From contig NC_092576.1 in assembly GCF_037975245.1 (NCBI RefSeq), positions 14,178,611 to 14,242,610 of the forward strand: a DNA stretch of 64,000 bases. Direction: 5' to 3'. Shown piece by piece: positions 24,801 through 30,000 of the stretch. The position numbers were made by a program, and so were the translations under genes. Origin of the DNA: Apostichopus japonicus (lineage: Eukaryota > Echinodermata > Holothuroidea > Aspidochirotida > Stichopodidae). The notes under the pieces are model-generated. The model was not told the origin of the DNA, searched no databases, and saw only the letters and a list, made by a program, of their open reading frames with translations. Numbering within the stretch: position 1 is the stretch's first letter; each line of letters begins with the position of its first letter.

Positions 24801-25083
24801 TTTGGGATTTGAGGATGACCAATTTTGGCTTTGGCCCACATACATACATACATACATACATACATACATACATACATACATACATACATACATACATACA
24901 TACATACATACATACATACATACATACATACTTATGAAATCATGTAAACATTCCAAAATTTATGTAGCTTTAATGTAACAAACCTCTCCATCACTCTTGC
25001 CTCCATCGTCTGAGATAATGCTCCCTTCTTCACTATCCGACATGTCTACCCGAGTGCTTGAAGCTCACAGATGTCTATAAATT
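1877..25083 (-). CDS. SUPT5H: SPT5 transcription elongation factor gene (17 exons in window, 3' end missing)
   Basis: SPT5 pairs with SPT4 to form DSIF, which clamps RNA polymerase II and controls promoter-proximal pausing, elongation and termination in the nucleus. Seventeen coding exons join with consistent phases: 25043-24984, 20891-20441, 18663-18528, 17804-17673, 16432-16333, 15760-15540, 14875-14684, 13429-13248, 12845-12688, 11159-11004, 9192-9095, 8148-8079, 6639-6514, 5478-5356, 4704-4605, 2874-2785 and 1982-1877. They give about 833 residues: acidic N-terminus (1-215), NGN domain (about 261-355), KOW1 (about 358-395), KOW2 (about 505-544), KOW3 (about 560-600), a KOW-like linker, KOW4 (about 680-735) and KOW5 (about 785-830). 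The sequence follows the vertebrate protein as I remember it almost without gaps, for example [48 protein letters not shown] and [12 protein letters not shown]. The CTD-like C-terminal repeats should lie left of the window. Introns are unusually rich in tandem repeats that copy splice sites. Confidence 0.97.
1983..2784 (-). other. SUPT5H: SPT5 intron 16
   Basis: AT-rich intron of about 800 bp between the two halves of KOW5. It holds a short direct repeat (TATTAATATTTGGGAAATAA, about 2612 and 2636) and C-rich runs near 2480-2505. I see no further exon. Confidence 0.7.
2785..2874 (-). CDS. SUPT5H: SPT5 exon 16: start of KOW5
   Basis: It encodes [20 protein letters not shown] and [10 protein letters not shown], matching [17 protein letters not shown] of KOW5. 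The acceptor is TTCCTCATCAAG|GA and the donor TACAAAG|GTAAAC (phase 1). Joined to exon 15 it continues GGGQDQRGNYGGG. Confidence 0.94.
2955..3329. mobile_element. TTAA-flanked MITE, copy 1
   Basis: This copy starts TTAAAGGCATTGAAGACTCG and ends near CAAGTCTTCACACCCTTTAA. The body (GAAAAAGTTAACTTTCCGTTGC ... shown here only in part) is shared with copies near 16.7, 20.0, 25.2, 29.8, 31.8 and 52.6 kb. It lies about 80 bp upstream of the exon 16 acceptor. Small open frames in it are transposon sequence. Confidence 0.85.
3718..3750. repeat. (TA)n microsatellite
   Basis: An uninterrupted run of about 16 TA units inside SPT5 intron 15. Confidence 0.95.
4030..4604 (-). repeat. Tandem copies of SPT5 exon 15 tail plus donor (104-116 bp unit, 5 extra copies)
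   Basis: On the minus strand each unit reads CCCCAG|GATATCGAGC...GATCAAC|GTAAGT. It contains the last 47 nt of exon 15 and its donor, followed by a G-rich (GGTGGGATGGTGGG)n stretch and GGTGTGCCCCAG. Donor-equivalent exon ends fall at 4489, 4373, 4269, 4153 and 4037; the true one is 4605. The unit ending at 4373 is 12 bp shorter. Polypyrimidine tracts are absent before the copied AG, so these look more like decoy donors than full exons. Confidence 0.95.
4605..4704 (-). CDS. SUPT5H: SPT5 exon 15: [11 protein letters not shown] linker
   Basis: It encodes [20 protein letters not shown] and [13 protein letters not shown], matching the conserved linker [18 protein letters not shown] between KOW4 and KOW5. 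The acceptor is CCAAATTCAG|AGA and the donor GATCAAC|GTAAGT (phase 1). Its last 47 nt and its donor recur five more times in the next intron. Confidence 0.94.
4960..5203 (+). mobile_element. Retroposon 3' fragment ending (ATT)n
   Basis: The segment ends TGTAAAGCGCTATAAAAATT followed by (ATT)n. This tail type is common in SINE/LINE copies of marine invertebrates. It lies in SPT5 intron 14, antisense to the gene. The 5' limit is approximate. Confidence 0.6.
5356..5478 (-). CDS. SUPT5H: SPT5 exon 14: rest of KOW4
   Basis: It encodes [39 protein letters not shown] and GK, matching [20 protein letters not shown] and [18 protein letters not shown]. The acceptor is TTTCCAAACAG|GGG and the donor GGCAAG|GTAGGC (phase 0). 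Confidence 0.96.
5500..6513 (-). repeat. Repeat blocks copying the SPT5 exon 13 donor (2 extra copies)
   Basis: The donor region of exon 13 (GACCCCATTCG|GTAAGACAGC) recurs with small changes at donor-equivalent positions 6018 (CCCCATTTG|GTGAGACAGC) and 5753 (CCCCATTGG|GTGAGACAGC). The blocks also share the intron part with CTCCAAATGTAGTTACTGTT and the segment around CTTGGGTGAATTTCCCTT near 5535 and 5817. Each unit is roughly 250-290 bp. Confidence 0.85.
6514..6639 (-). CDS. SUPT5H: SPT5 exon 13: start of KOW4
   Basis: It encodes [39 protein letters not shown] and PHS, matching the [20 protein letters not shown]...KDIVKVIDGPHS segment. The acceptor is TCCGTCAACAG|TTG and the donor CATTCG|GTAAGA (phase 0). 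The donor region is copied twice more downstream. Confidence 0.95.
7692..7912 (+). mobile_element. LINE-like 3' tail ending (TGAA)n
   Basis: It shares about 200 bp with 11650-11862: GTGTTGGGTTGGTGTGTG, ACAAGCCCTCTGGG, TTGGAGTGCTTCC and the end GTGAAGAAACAAATAAATGA. The end here is (TGAA)n. This is a 5'-truncated retroposon in SPT5 intron 12; the exact family is not recognised. Confidence 0.6.
8079..8148 (-). CDS. SUPT5H: SPT5 exon 12
   Basis: This 70-nt exon encodes [20 protein letters not shown] then HGK, matching [23 protein letters not shown]. The acceptor is TTTACCCTTCAG|T and the donor GGAAAG|GTAAGC (phase 0). Confidence 0.95.
8864..9072. repeat. AT-rich microsatellite (CAATA / TAGTACAATA)
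   Basis: An imperfect array of ATACAATA and ATAGTACAAT words about 20 bp downstream of the exon 11 donor (minus strand). The long minus-strand open frame of Tyr/Cys/Ile/Leu here is an artefact of the repeat. Confidence 0.9.
9095..9192 (-). CDS. SUPT5H: SPT5 exon 11
   Basis: It encodes [20 protein letters not shown] and [12 protein letters not shown], matching VLPRDLQLCSETASGVD and GELVQLD. The acceptor is CTCTTTCAG|ATC and the donor CTAGA|GTAAGT (phase 2). The downstream intron starts with an AT-rich CAATA/TAGTA microsatellite. Confidence 0.95.
9240..9890. repeat. Tandem repeat of about 145-165 bp (4 or more copies)
   Basis: The word CATGTAACATGCACA followed by GTAAGAAA and ACTTCACAAAAATGTACG recurs near 9372, 9535, 9683 and 9826. 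Each unit also carries an A-rich stretch and a GATAACCTATG word. It lies in SPT5 intron 10 and does not copy a splice site. Confidence 0.85.
9893..10853. mobile_element. Non-autonomous hAT element with 8-bp target duplication
   Basis: The 8-bp direct repeat GCTTAGAC flanks 9901-10845. The ends form imperfect inverted repeats: CCAGGATACTCAACC on the left, and GGTTGAGAACCTAGG on the right (reverse complement CCTAGGTTCTCAACC). The subterminal GGGGTCCGCGGACCCC sequence and the 8-bp duplication are typical of the hAT superfamily. No transposase frame is present. Confidence 0.88.
11004..11159 (-). CDS. SUPT5H: SPT5 exon 10: KOW3
   Basis: It encodes [39 protein letters not shown] and [13 protein letters not shown], which is KOW3 and its flank. 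The acceptor is CCTTTCCCAG|GAC and the donor GACGAG|GTGAGC (phase 0 on both sides). Confidence 0.97.
11650..11862 (+). mobile_element. LINE-like 3' tail, second copy
   Basis: A homologue of 7692-7912 in SPT5 intron 9, ending GAAACAAATAAATGAAATGA. It lies just before a tandem array of 89-bp units. Confidence 0.6.
11888..12230. repeat. 89-bp tandem repeat, about 4 copies
   Basis: The unit contains CTACGCAAAATGGTCGATAT, ACAAGGGCAGAGTTGTATAA and CAGTTCGTGTGGT. It starts near 11893, 11982, 12071 and 12160, within SPT5 intron 9. No splice site is copied. Confidence 0.93.
12688..12845 (-). CDS. SUPT5H: SPT5 exon 9: KOW2
   Basis: It encodes [39 protein letters not shown] and [13 protein letters not shown], matching [23 protein letters not shown] in KOW2. 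The acceptor must be GAACAG|TG: the earlier TTAACAG would bring in an in-frame TGA. The donor is CTCAAG|GTAAGA (phase 0). Confidence 0.93.
12846..13247 (-). other. SUPT5H: SPT5 intron 8: predicted U12-type GT-AG intron
   Basis: The 5' splice site is GTATCCTTG, a match to the U12-type donor consensus. Fourteen bases before the acceptor is CCCTTAAC (12866-12859), close to the U12 branch-site consensus TTCCTTAAC. The intron interrupts codon phase 1, as many U12 introns do. There is no long pyrimidine tract next to the acceptor. Confidence 0.82.
13248..13429 (-). CDS. SUPT5H: SPT5 exon 8 (followed by a U12-type intron)
   Basis: It encodes [39 protein letters not shown] and [20 protein letters not shown], matching the segment between KOW1 and KOW2. 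The acceptor is CCATTTACAG|T. The exon ends at ACATACAGT|GTATCCTTG. That donor was first chosen because it is the only nearby GT giving phase 1, which exon 9 requires. Confidence 0.92.
13535..13797 (+). mobile_element. LINE 3' fragment, antisense in SPT5 intron 7
   Basis: Read on the plus strand with frameshifts, the segment resembles the end of a non-LTR reverse transcriptase: a CGTTCCTCCAACAAACTGTA start ([11 protein letters not shown]), then [11 protein letters not shown]-like and CSKLSTFHMIF-like residues. The tail GGCGCTATATAAGTCTCATT is followed by (TTA)n. The copy is 5'-truncated and broken. Confidence 0.65.
13798..14640 (-). repeat. Degenerate ~130-bp repeats copying the SPT5 exon 8 acceptor
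   Basis: The true acceptor region of exon 8 reads TTCCCATTTACAG|TGCAG. Two upstream copies read TTCCCTTTTACAG|TGCAGA/G at exon-start equivalents 13888 and 14019 and share 40-50 nt of the adjacent intron. More diverged units continue to about 14640. A LINE fragment splits the first copy from the true site. Confidence 0.75.
14684..14875 (-). CDS. SUPT5H: SPT5 exon 7: KOW1
   Basis: It encodes [19 protein letters not shown] and [10 protein letters not shown], the core of KOW1, then a basic linker ([19 protein letters not shown]). The acceptor is CCCTCCCCCAG|G and the donor ATACG|GTTAGT (phase 2). Confidence 0.95.
15540..15760 (-). CDS. SUPT5H: SPT5 exon 6: NGN domain second half, start of KOW1
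   Basis: It encodes [40 protein letters not shown] and [20 protein letters not shown], ending KPKSWVRLK. These residues are near-identical to vertebrate SPT5. The acceptor is TTTGCTTTTCAG|CCG and the donor CTGAA|GTGAGT (phase 2). Confidence 0.97.
16333..16432 (-). CDS. SUPT5H: SPT5 exon 5: NGN domain, first half
   Basis: It encodes [20 protein letters not shown] and [13 protein letters not shown], the first half of the NGN domain that binds SPT4 and contacts the polymerase clamp. The acceptor is TTTTTTTCAG|G and the donor GACGAG|GTAAGC (phase 0). Confidence 0.97.
16658..16762. mobile_element. TTAA MITE, copy 2 (fragment)
   Basis: The left end TTAAAGGCATTGAAG, then AAGAAACGTCTGATGCCGGT through ACACCACCATTCGATCCC, matches the family. 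The right two-thirds are missing. It lies in SPT5 intron 4. Confidence 0.85.
17418..17668 (+). mobile_element. tRNA-derived SINE (family A), copy 1
   Basis: The head has a Pol III box A (TTAGCTCAGTGG) and a box B-like TTTCGAGTCA. A body shared with 21245-21478 and 58175-58333 follows (GTTGACAATTGACAATTCAT, CAGCTTGCGGCTTTGATAAG), ending in an ATAC tail. It is antisense to SPT5, and its tail touches the exon 4 donor. Confidence 0.85.
17673..17804 (-). CDS. SUPT5H: SPT5 exon 4
   Basis: It encodes [20 protein letters not shown] and then [18 protein letters not shown], matching the EEELGEYYMKKYA...DDITQQQLLPGVK segment just before the NGN domain. The acceptor is AAACTCCTCAG|T. The donor CAA|GTAAGTATGTAT runs straight into a SINE tail. 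Confidence 0.95.
17945..18527 (-). repeat. 114-122 bp tandem array copying the SPT5 exon 3 donor (4 extra copies)
   Basis: Each unit carries, on the minus strand, (C)AGATAT[GA]GAG|GTAAAAG, the last bases and donor of exon 3. Donor-equivalent exon ends are 18408, 18294, 18176 and 18054; the true end is 18528. The rest of the unit is intronic (CGACAAGGGAATTCTCCTAT on the plus strand). Use of any downstream donor would read through TAA at the true donor. Confidence 0.93.
18528..18663 (-). CDS. SUPT5H: SPT5 exon 3
   Basis: It encodes [20 protein letters not shown] followed by [17 protein letters not shown] and AHRLQQIW, matching DVDDEYEDEDQWEDGAEDI and ARRLQNLW of vertebrate SPT5. The acceptor is TCTCATCACAG|AC and the donor TATGGAG|GTAAAAG (phase 2). 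The donor and the last exon bases are repeated four more times downstream. Confidence 0.94.
18980..19980. other. SPT5 intron 2, left part
   Basis: No exon is seen. A two-copy repeat of about 135 bp starts near 19352 and 19487 (AGGAAATGACCTAATGG ... CAGCCACTTTCAGTGA). The remainder is ordinary AT-rich intron. Confidence 0.7.
20031..20398. mobile_element. TTAA MITE, copy 3
   Basis: Full-length family member. The left end is TTAAATGGTCTGAAGACTCG and the right end CGAGTCTTCAATGCCTTTAA, which form terminal inverted repeats. It lies about 40 bp downstream of the SPT5 exon 2 donor. Confidence 0.9.
20441..20891 (-). CDS. SUPT5H: SPT5 exon 2: acidic region with GSPx repeats
   Basis: The acceptor is CATCTCAG|GAAGAG (phase 0) and the donor GAAGCAG|GTAAATC (phase 1). 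It encodes about nine GSP[VLI] tetrapeptides, then a long Glu/Asp tract, a basic PPRKKRKRK stretch that could be a nuclear localisation signal, and [11 protein letters not shown], which matches the conserved GGFILDEA of SPT5. The Ser-Pro repeats are absent from vertebrate SPT5 as I know it. Confidence 0.93.
21245..21478 (+). mobile_element. tRNA-derived SINE (family A), copy 2
   Basis: Box A is TTAGCTCAGTGG and box B-like AAGTTCGAGTCAA. The body is like that of copy 1, and the 3' end GGAGGATCTAAAATAC runs into a very long ACAT microsatellite. It lies in SPT5 intron 1. Confidence 0.88.
21479..21916. repeat. (ACAT)n microsatellite, about 438 bp
   Basis: The expanded tail of the SINE at 21245-21478. 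Almost perfect tetranucleotides, with one CTTACATA interruption near 21813. Continues at 24838-24932 beyond an inserted transposon. The Met-Tyr-Val-Cys open frames here have no coding meaning. Confidence 0.98.
21917..24837 (-). mobile_element. 2.9-kb DNA transposon with subterminal repeats and a decayed gene
   Basis: A perfect 15-bp terminal inverted repeat, GGGCCAAAGCCAAAA, sits at 21917-21931 and in reverse at 24823-24837. Flanks are ACAT on both sides. The box GCGAGGGACGGAAT(T) occurs at 21943, 22110, 22307, 22321 and 24478 on the plus strand, and reversed at 24288-24302, 24307-24321 and 24642-24656. Between them lies a minus-strand coding region broken by frameshifts. Direct duplication of the target cannot be sized because it lies in a microsatellite. 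The superfamily is not assigned. Confidence 0.85.
23077..24240 (-). pseudogene. Decayed transposon protein (VDFSENY / WSDG / [11 protein letters not shown] family)
   Basis: Pieces in different minus-strand frames read, in order: [20 protein letters not shown] (near 24210), VDFSENYA and FGHENF (near 24100-24030), [10 protein letters not shown] (near 23860), then [20 protein letters not shown] (near 23750) and [11 protein letters not shown]-terminal part with [16 protein letters not shown] and [17 protein letters not shown] (23280-23077) follows. I know this order from uncharacterised multi-copy proteins of marine invertebrates. The acidic residues in VDF, WSDG and YFES could be a DDE-type triad, which is a guess. 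Several frameshifts and stops show it is not functional. Confidence 0.7.
24838..24932. repeat. (ACAT)n microsatellite, right part
   Basis: The continuation of the SINE-tail microsatellite on the far side of the 2.9-kb transposon; about 95 bp, ending CATACTTATG. Confidence 0.95.
24984..25083 (-). CDS. SUPT5H: SPT5 exon 1 (start codon, 5' UTR part)
   Basis: The start codon is at 25043-25041 and encodes [20 protein letters not shown], like the MSDSED... start of vertebrate SPT5. A pyrimidine-rich acceptor ending CTTCTCCAG lies just upstream, so the exon probably begins at 25083 with 40 nt of 5' UTR and a further non-coding exon lies toward 26 kb. The donor is GAG|GTTTGT, a weak match, phase 0. 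Confidence 0.88.
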
Positions 25084-25178
25084 CTGGAGAAGAAAATACA
25101 CAACTTTAGCGATAATCTTCAAGTGGAGATGCTGACACTAGATCAGTTCTATACAACAACTTGGTGTGTATATGATGC

Positions 25179-25540
25179 TTAAAGGCATTGAAGACTCGCG
25201 CAAAAAGAAACGTCTCATGCCGGCAATCTGACCTAGTTTTGTATGAGGTTTAACAGAAGTGTTGGACACCACCATCGATCCCAGAAAATACACACAGCAT
25301 GCTACCGTCGGTAATTAGACACGAGTGCACAGTCAATACATGCAGATACGGTCAATACCCACAACACAGTAAACATAGCAGTAATGGACATCTCAGGTCT
25401 AGATAATAGATAACAAGGTATCACGTTTCATTACTGTCTGCATTTTGTAGCGACAAGAAGAAAACTTTACTTGCAAGCAACAGAAAGTTAACTTTATAGA
25501 CGGCAGCACGCGGTTTGGGGCAAGTCTTCAAAGCCTTTAA
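25179..25540. mobile_element. TTAA MITE, copy 4
   Basis: Full-length: TTAAAGGCATTGAAGACTCG on the left, CAAGTCTTCAAAGCCTTTAA on the right. It sits in the probable 5'-UTR intron of SPT5. Confidence 0.92.
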
Positions 25541-26640
25541 TAATAATAACAGTCTATAGCTACATTATTTGAATGATTGGGACAGAACAATTTTGGTGAT
25601 AAAACAGGCATACAACCAGGTCACAAAGGCATTTGGGCTTTCGAAAATTGGAACAATTTAGTTTGCTGGTCAGTCAGTAAAGTTTTGTTGCAAAAAAAAA
25701 CGGGTCAATCTAAATTAATCGGATCGCATGGTAACCCTTACTCATTAGACACATTTCAGTCCTTCATTAGGCTAAAGTGTTCCTACTTAGGGACTAGCTT
25801 GGGTTGCAGAGTACTGCCTTGGCAAGTAAGCCTAAATACAGAAAAGTACAGTAGCCTATGTGACTTGTGAACATCAATAAAGCTAGGCTATATCCTAACT
25901 AAGACCAATCTATCTAACTCTGTCTGAAGCAAACAGTCTCACTTTCAGTTCAACGACAAACGTGGTAGCCTAAAGTACGGTATGGGCACGCTTGGCCTTT
26001 TAGTTTGATCATACTTTACGTGACGCTGACATGAAGACTAAGTATACTGCCGTGGTTTATTGGAGTTATTCTTAACAATTAAAACTAACCTGTTTGTGTC
26101 AAGCGCTGATCTCTACAATAATGCTAGACTCATTACAACACAAGTAATAAGTGTATCCTATTTATACTGATCCTGGCCTTTTTGCATTCTGTGAGAGATG
26201 GATATTTGCTACTCACACAGGCATACATGAGTTATAAATTGGCATGTTCAAGCCTGGCATTGAATATGTATATAACCTTTAACCATTGTCGTGGCGGGTA
26301 AACACGTCATGTGATGTTCATACATTTTGTATTGGCCCATCCTAAGCACTGGAACCTACGTACACAAAAGCGTACAATAAATGTTATATATGGGACTCGT
26401 TGCACTTGGCATGCACTGTATTACAACATCGTACAAATTTGCACACAGTACATACGAGCTGAAGCGAACGCTGGATGTCAGTCGTTACGTCATCGATGAA
26501 ATCTAATGTTTATGTATGATACGGTGTCCTTGGTACGACCATAAATTAAAATCAACACTTTAGGTTTCAGCTAAATGTGATAATAAAATATGATTAAATC
26601 CATGTAGAATCATGAATCGGTATTAGCAAATAGATAGCAT
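25541..26640. other. Divergent intergenic region, SPT5 side
   Basis: No clear coding exon is seen. A non-coding first exon of SPT5 is expected in or to the right of this stretch, because exon 1 has an upstream acceptor at 25084-25085. Confidence 0.5.
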
Positions 26641-26961
26641 GTCGCTAAACGTAACGTGATCTTGTCTTGAGTTTTACTAAATGTCTTTTTAAAACCTCCC
26701 TTATTTGAGTGCTACAAAGGCATCCGTAACATAGATGCTTGTTTGTACCGCACTTGCGCAGAAAATAGTAACACTACGTCACTAGTCAGCCATTACAAGC
26801 ATAAAATGAGCGTGCATAACGCGCTCACGAGACAAAGAACGGTGGTAAATTTTGGTTAGATTCCTCTTTTCTTGATGAAAAGGAATCTCTGATTATCTTT
26901 ATGTATTGGAGAACATTTTGAGTCTATTTTCTTGGAGTGATATGCGCGGTACGACTGAAAA
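26640..26961. promoter_or_regulatory. Candidate bidirectional promoter of SPT5 and ZC3H4
   Basis: The stretch just before the ZC3H4 start codon is richer in CpG than its surroundings (CGCACTTGCGCAG, GCATAACGCGCTCACGAG). It carries an NRF1 half-site-like TTGCGCA, a CRE-like CTACGTCA at 26774-26781 and a YY1-like GCCATT. Position between two divergent genes supports a promoter; no TATA box or start site can be fixed. Confidence 0.4.
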
Positions 26962-27044
26962 ATGGCTCTTGAAAGCCTCTCTGACACACCCCCACCTTTG
27001 GTGAGCAAAGGAAACAATGAATCAGATATACCAGCTAACAACAG
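26962..27044 (+). CDS. ZC3H4: ZC3H4 exon 1 (start codon)
   Basis: ATG at 26962 encodes [20 protein letters not shown] and SDIPANN. The donor AACAACAG|GTCAAG (phase 2) fits the exon 2 acceptor at 33135. A stronger-looking donor TTTG|GTGAGC at 27001 would also work with a later AG at 33154 or 33157. The TPPP-rich start resembles the vertebrate N-terminus only loosely, so this exon is the least certain. Confidence 0.6.
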
Positions 27045-30000
27045 GTCAAGTAATATTCTAAGTTTTCGTCTTTTTACAAGTTTCCCGGTGGATTATTGTT
27101 GGTCATATTATGAGGTAACTAATGGAATAAGAAATACGCACGTATACAAATTAAATTGTGTGTAATTTGTCGTAATTGTTAGTATGTTGCTTCCCATAGG
27201 ATGGTCGTAATATGTTAATGAAAATGGAGATAGTGACGTCACGTAGTCCCCGGATTCTTGAAGTTGCATATTCATACGAGCAGACCATTATCAGAATAGG
27301 TAAATGCATCGTTACCGATATCAAATGCAGCCCCGCGAAAGTTTAAGTGCGGTGTGCCAACGTGATAATTTTTTCAAACTATTTATCACTGTTAACTGCC
27401 ATTTTTGGTGGATAACATTATCACAGGGAATTGATCAACGGCTAGTTTTTTATGTGGAAGTAATTTCCTAATTTTAAATTGATTCGACATGTGAAAGCAC
27501 CCACCCATAAATATAGAAACGTGAAGTGCTGTACAGTGGATAGCTGCTGCATTATACACAAGACTATATATACATATACTCACATACCCAGAAAACTACA
27601 AAGACCTAATCTTAAATAAAAATATCGATTAAAAGGTTCAAATAAAATAATAACAACGAATACAAATTTGATCAAAACTAGTAAAAGGCTAGCTCATATA
27701 CTTTTAAGTGTTCTGACAAATTATTCAGTTGATCAAATTTGGACTTGGACATTTTGGATCAAGTGTGTTATATGTTTGTATATTGGCTGCTGCATGCTTC
27801 TTTATGTTAGTACTACACCAGTGGTAGTTTTAGTGCTTTGTTAGGAATAGTACACTAGGAAGATTTATACCAATTTTATTGACCACAATGTTTTTTTTTC
27901 AAGTGGAAGAACACAGTGGTATTTCATTGTTGAACTAAAACAAACTTTCATGTTATTAAACTTAGGCTGTTAGGCATATCCATGGTTGGATTATATGGTG
28001 TATAGACCGGGGCTTTATAAATTGATAAATTTGATAACCTGGCTTCCATTAATACCTTTATAAGTTAGCGTGTTGCATGACTCACAAAAATTATTAACTT
28101 ATTTGCTGCTGTTACTTAAATGCGATCTAGGGTTTATCAGTTTGTAAGACTTAAATACGCTAGACTCGGACAAAGATTAAAATTCACGGATCCATTGCCC
28201 CACCCCCACCCCCACCCCACAAAAGGAAAATGTGAAGAGAGCCCTGCCTCTGGTCCAGTCAGCAGTCAACATTTCCTCTGTGATGTTAAAGATGAGTTAC
28301 AAAAGCAAACCAAAACAGACACCAGGGCCACCGTTCCCCTAATCGCAGGCCATGGCTGTGATATATATATGAGAAATGGGGCCAGCAATATTCCTTGCCT
28401 ACAGGTGCAAAAGGGGAAAAAAGGGGACATTTTCATTGCTACTCAGTGCTCACATTTTTGGTTACTTCCATTTGGTGGGAAGAATGAAGTAGGGGTGCAT
28501 TCCGGGGAGGGGGGGGTGGGAGGTTGAGATGTGGTGTCAAGCAGGAAATTTCCTTGTCAGATATGACATGATTCAACAACATTGAAGATATGATTTCTAA
28601 ATGGTTCGAAAGTTATGCTAGACAGGGTTCTATGAAGGGGCTGGGGAATCCATCTCCCCCTCCCCCCCCCCAAATACATTGATCACAGCAATAATATTCA
28701 GTCTTTCTGCAATGTTAAAACCACTGAACAAGTTGGTCTGAATCCAGCAGACCCCTCCTACGTCCTCTACCCCATATCGCACATTTGTGTCGGGATCTCT
28801 GCATGTGACGTTCCTGGACAACAACAAATATTCACATGTTCATGTTGTAAAAAAATGTAGGGCAGAAACAAATTGCATCACATGCAACCACTCCCTTTGT
28901 CTACAGAAAAGTAGGCTAACAGTCACAGACCTTGCAACCACTGTCTGTGTCTATAGAAGAATGAATAACCTTGTCACATGTAGCGAGTGATCTAGCATTG
29001 ACAGCAGATATGCTAGAATAACCAAAACTGGTCACTTAATCATGAAACTATAAAACTTTGAAAATTTAACACCTGAACCCTCGAGAAAAACATTTCTCAC
29101 CAGTTGTTTAAATGTCAGATTGGAATAATTTCTACCCAAGGGAAGATTATGATCTCTACAGAGCAAAATGTAGGAAATCTAAATCATCCACCTTTAATCC
29201 TCGTGATAAATACTGTCCGAGGCATGTACATACACCGAAGCTGTAACGCTCACCAGAAGTTGGTATATATTGGAAGGATCGATAAATAGTTTGGGTACAC
29301 GGCCAAGCTGTTTGTCTGTAATAAGAGGGTAAATATACAGGGTACAAAGTTCCAAGCTAGCTAGAACTAGAAAGCTAGGGAATGACATATGACATCACTG
29401 CTTCAAAAAGTTATAACCCAAGGGCATAGAGGGAAGGGGGAGGGGCAAGGAGGGGTTGAAGGGGTAAAGGGTAACCAGGTGGAACTATAATGCTCAATCT
29501 TCTAGTACTGGTCAAGCTTTCAGTCAGTTTCAAGTTTGAGCTCAAATAGTCGGCCTGTCAATATATATCTGAGATAATTCTGCGATAATTGAAAGGTGGT
29601 GTTTATAGAGTCAGGATCTAGAAAAAATTGCCTGAAACTTCAAACTTGTGGAGGCGAAAAGTTTTCTTCTGATCTTAGAAAAAAAAATTGGTCGCCGTTT
29701 CCTGTTTGAAGGTGCTCCCTTTGAATCCGAAGAGGATGTTTAATGATAAATCAAACGTATCGCTGATATTTGAAGTAAATCTGTAATTTTAAAGGGTGTG
29801 AAGACTCTTGCACAAAGAAACGTCTCATGCCCGTAATCTGAACTAGTTTCAAATGAGGTGTAAGAGAAGTGTTAGACACCACCATCAATCCCAGAAAATA
29901 CACACACAGCTTGCTGCTGTCGGTAATTAGACACTAACTGTACAGTCAATACAAACAGCTACGGTCAATACCCACAACACAGTGTACATACCAGCGATGG

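Noticed and set aside
28120-28527. 135-codon open frame in ZC3H4 intron 1
   Set aside because: No recognised domain, low-complexity ends, no splice signals of note, inside a large intron; treated as chance.
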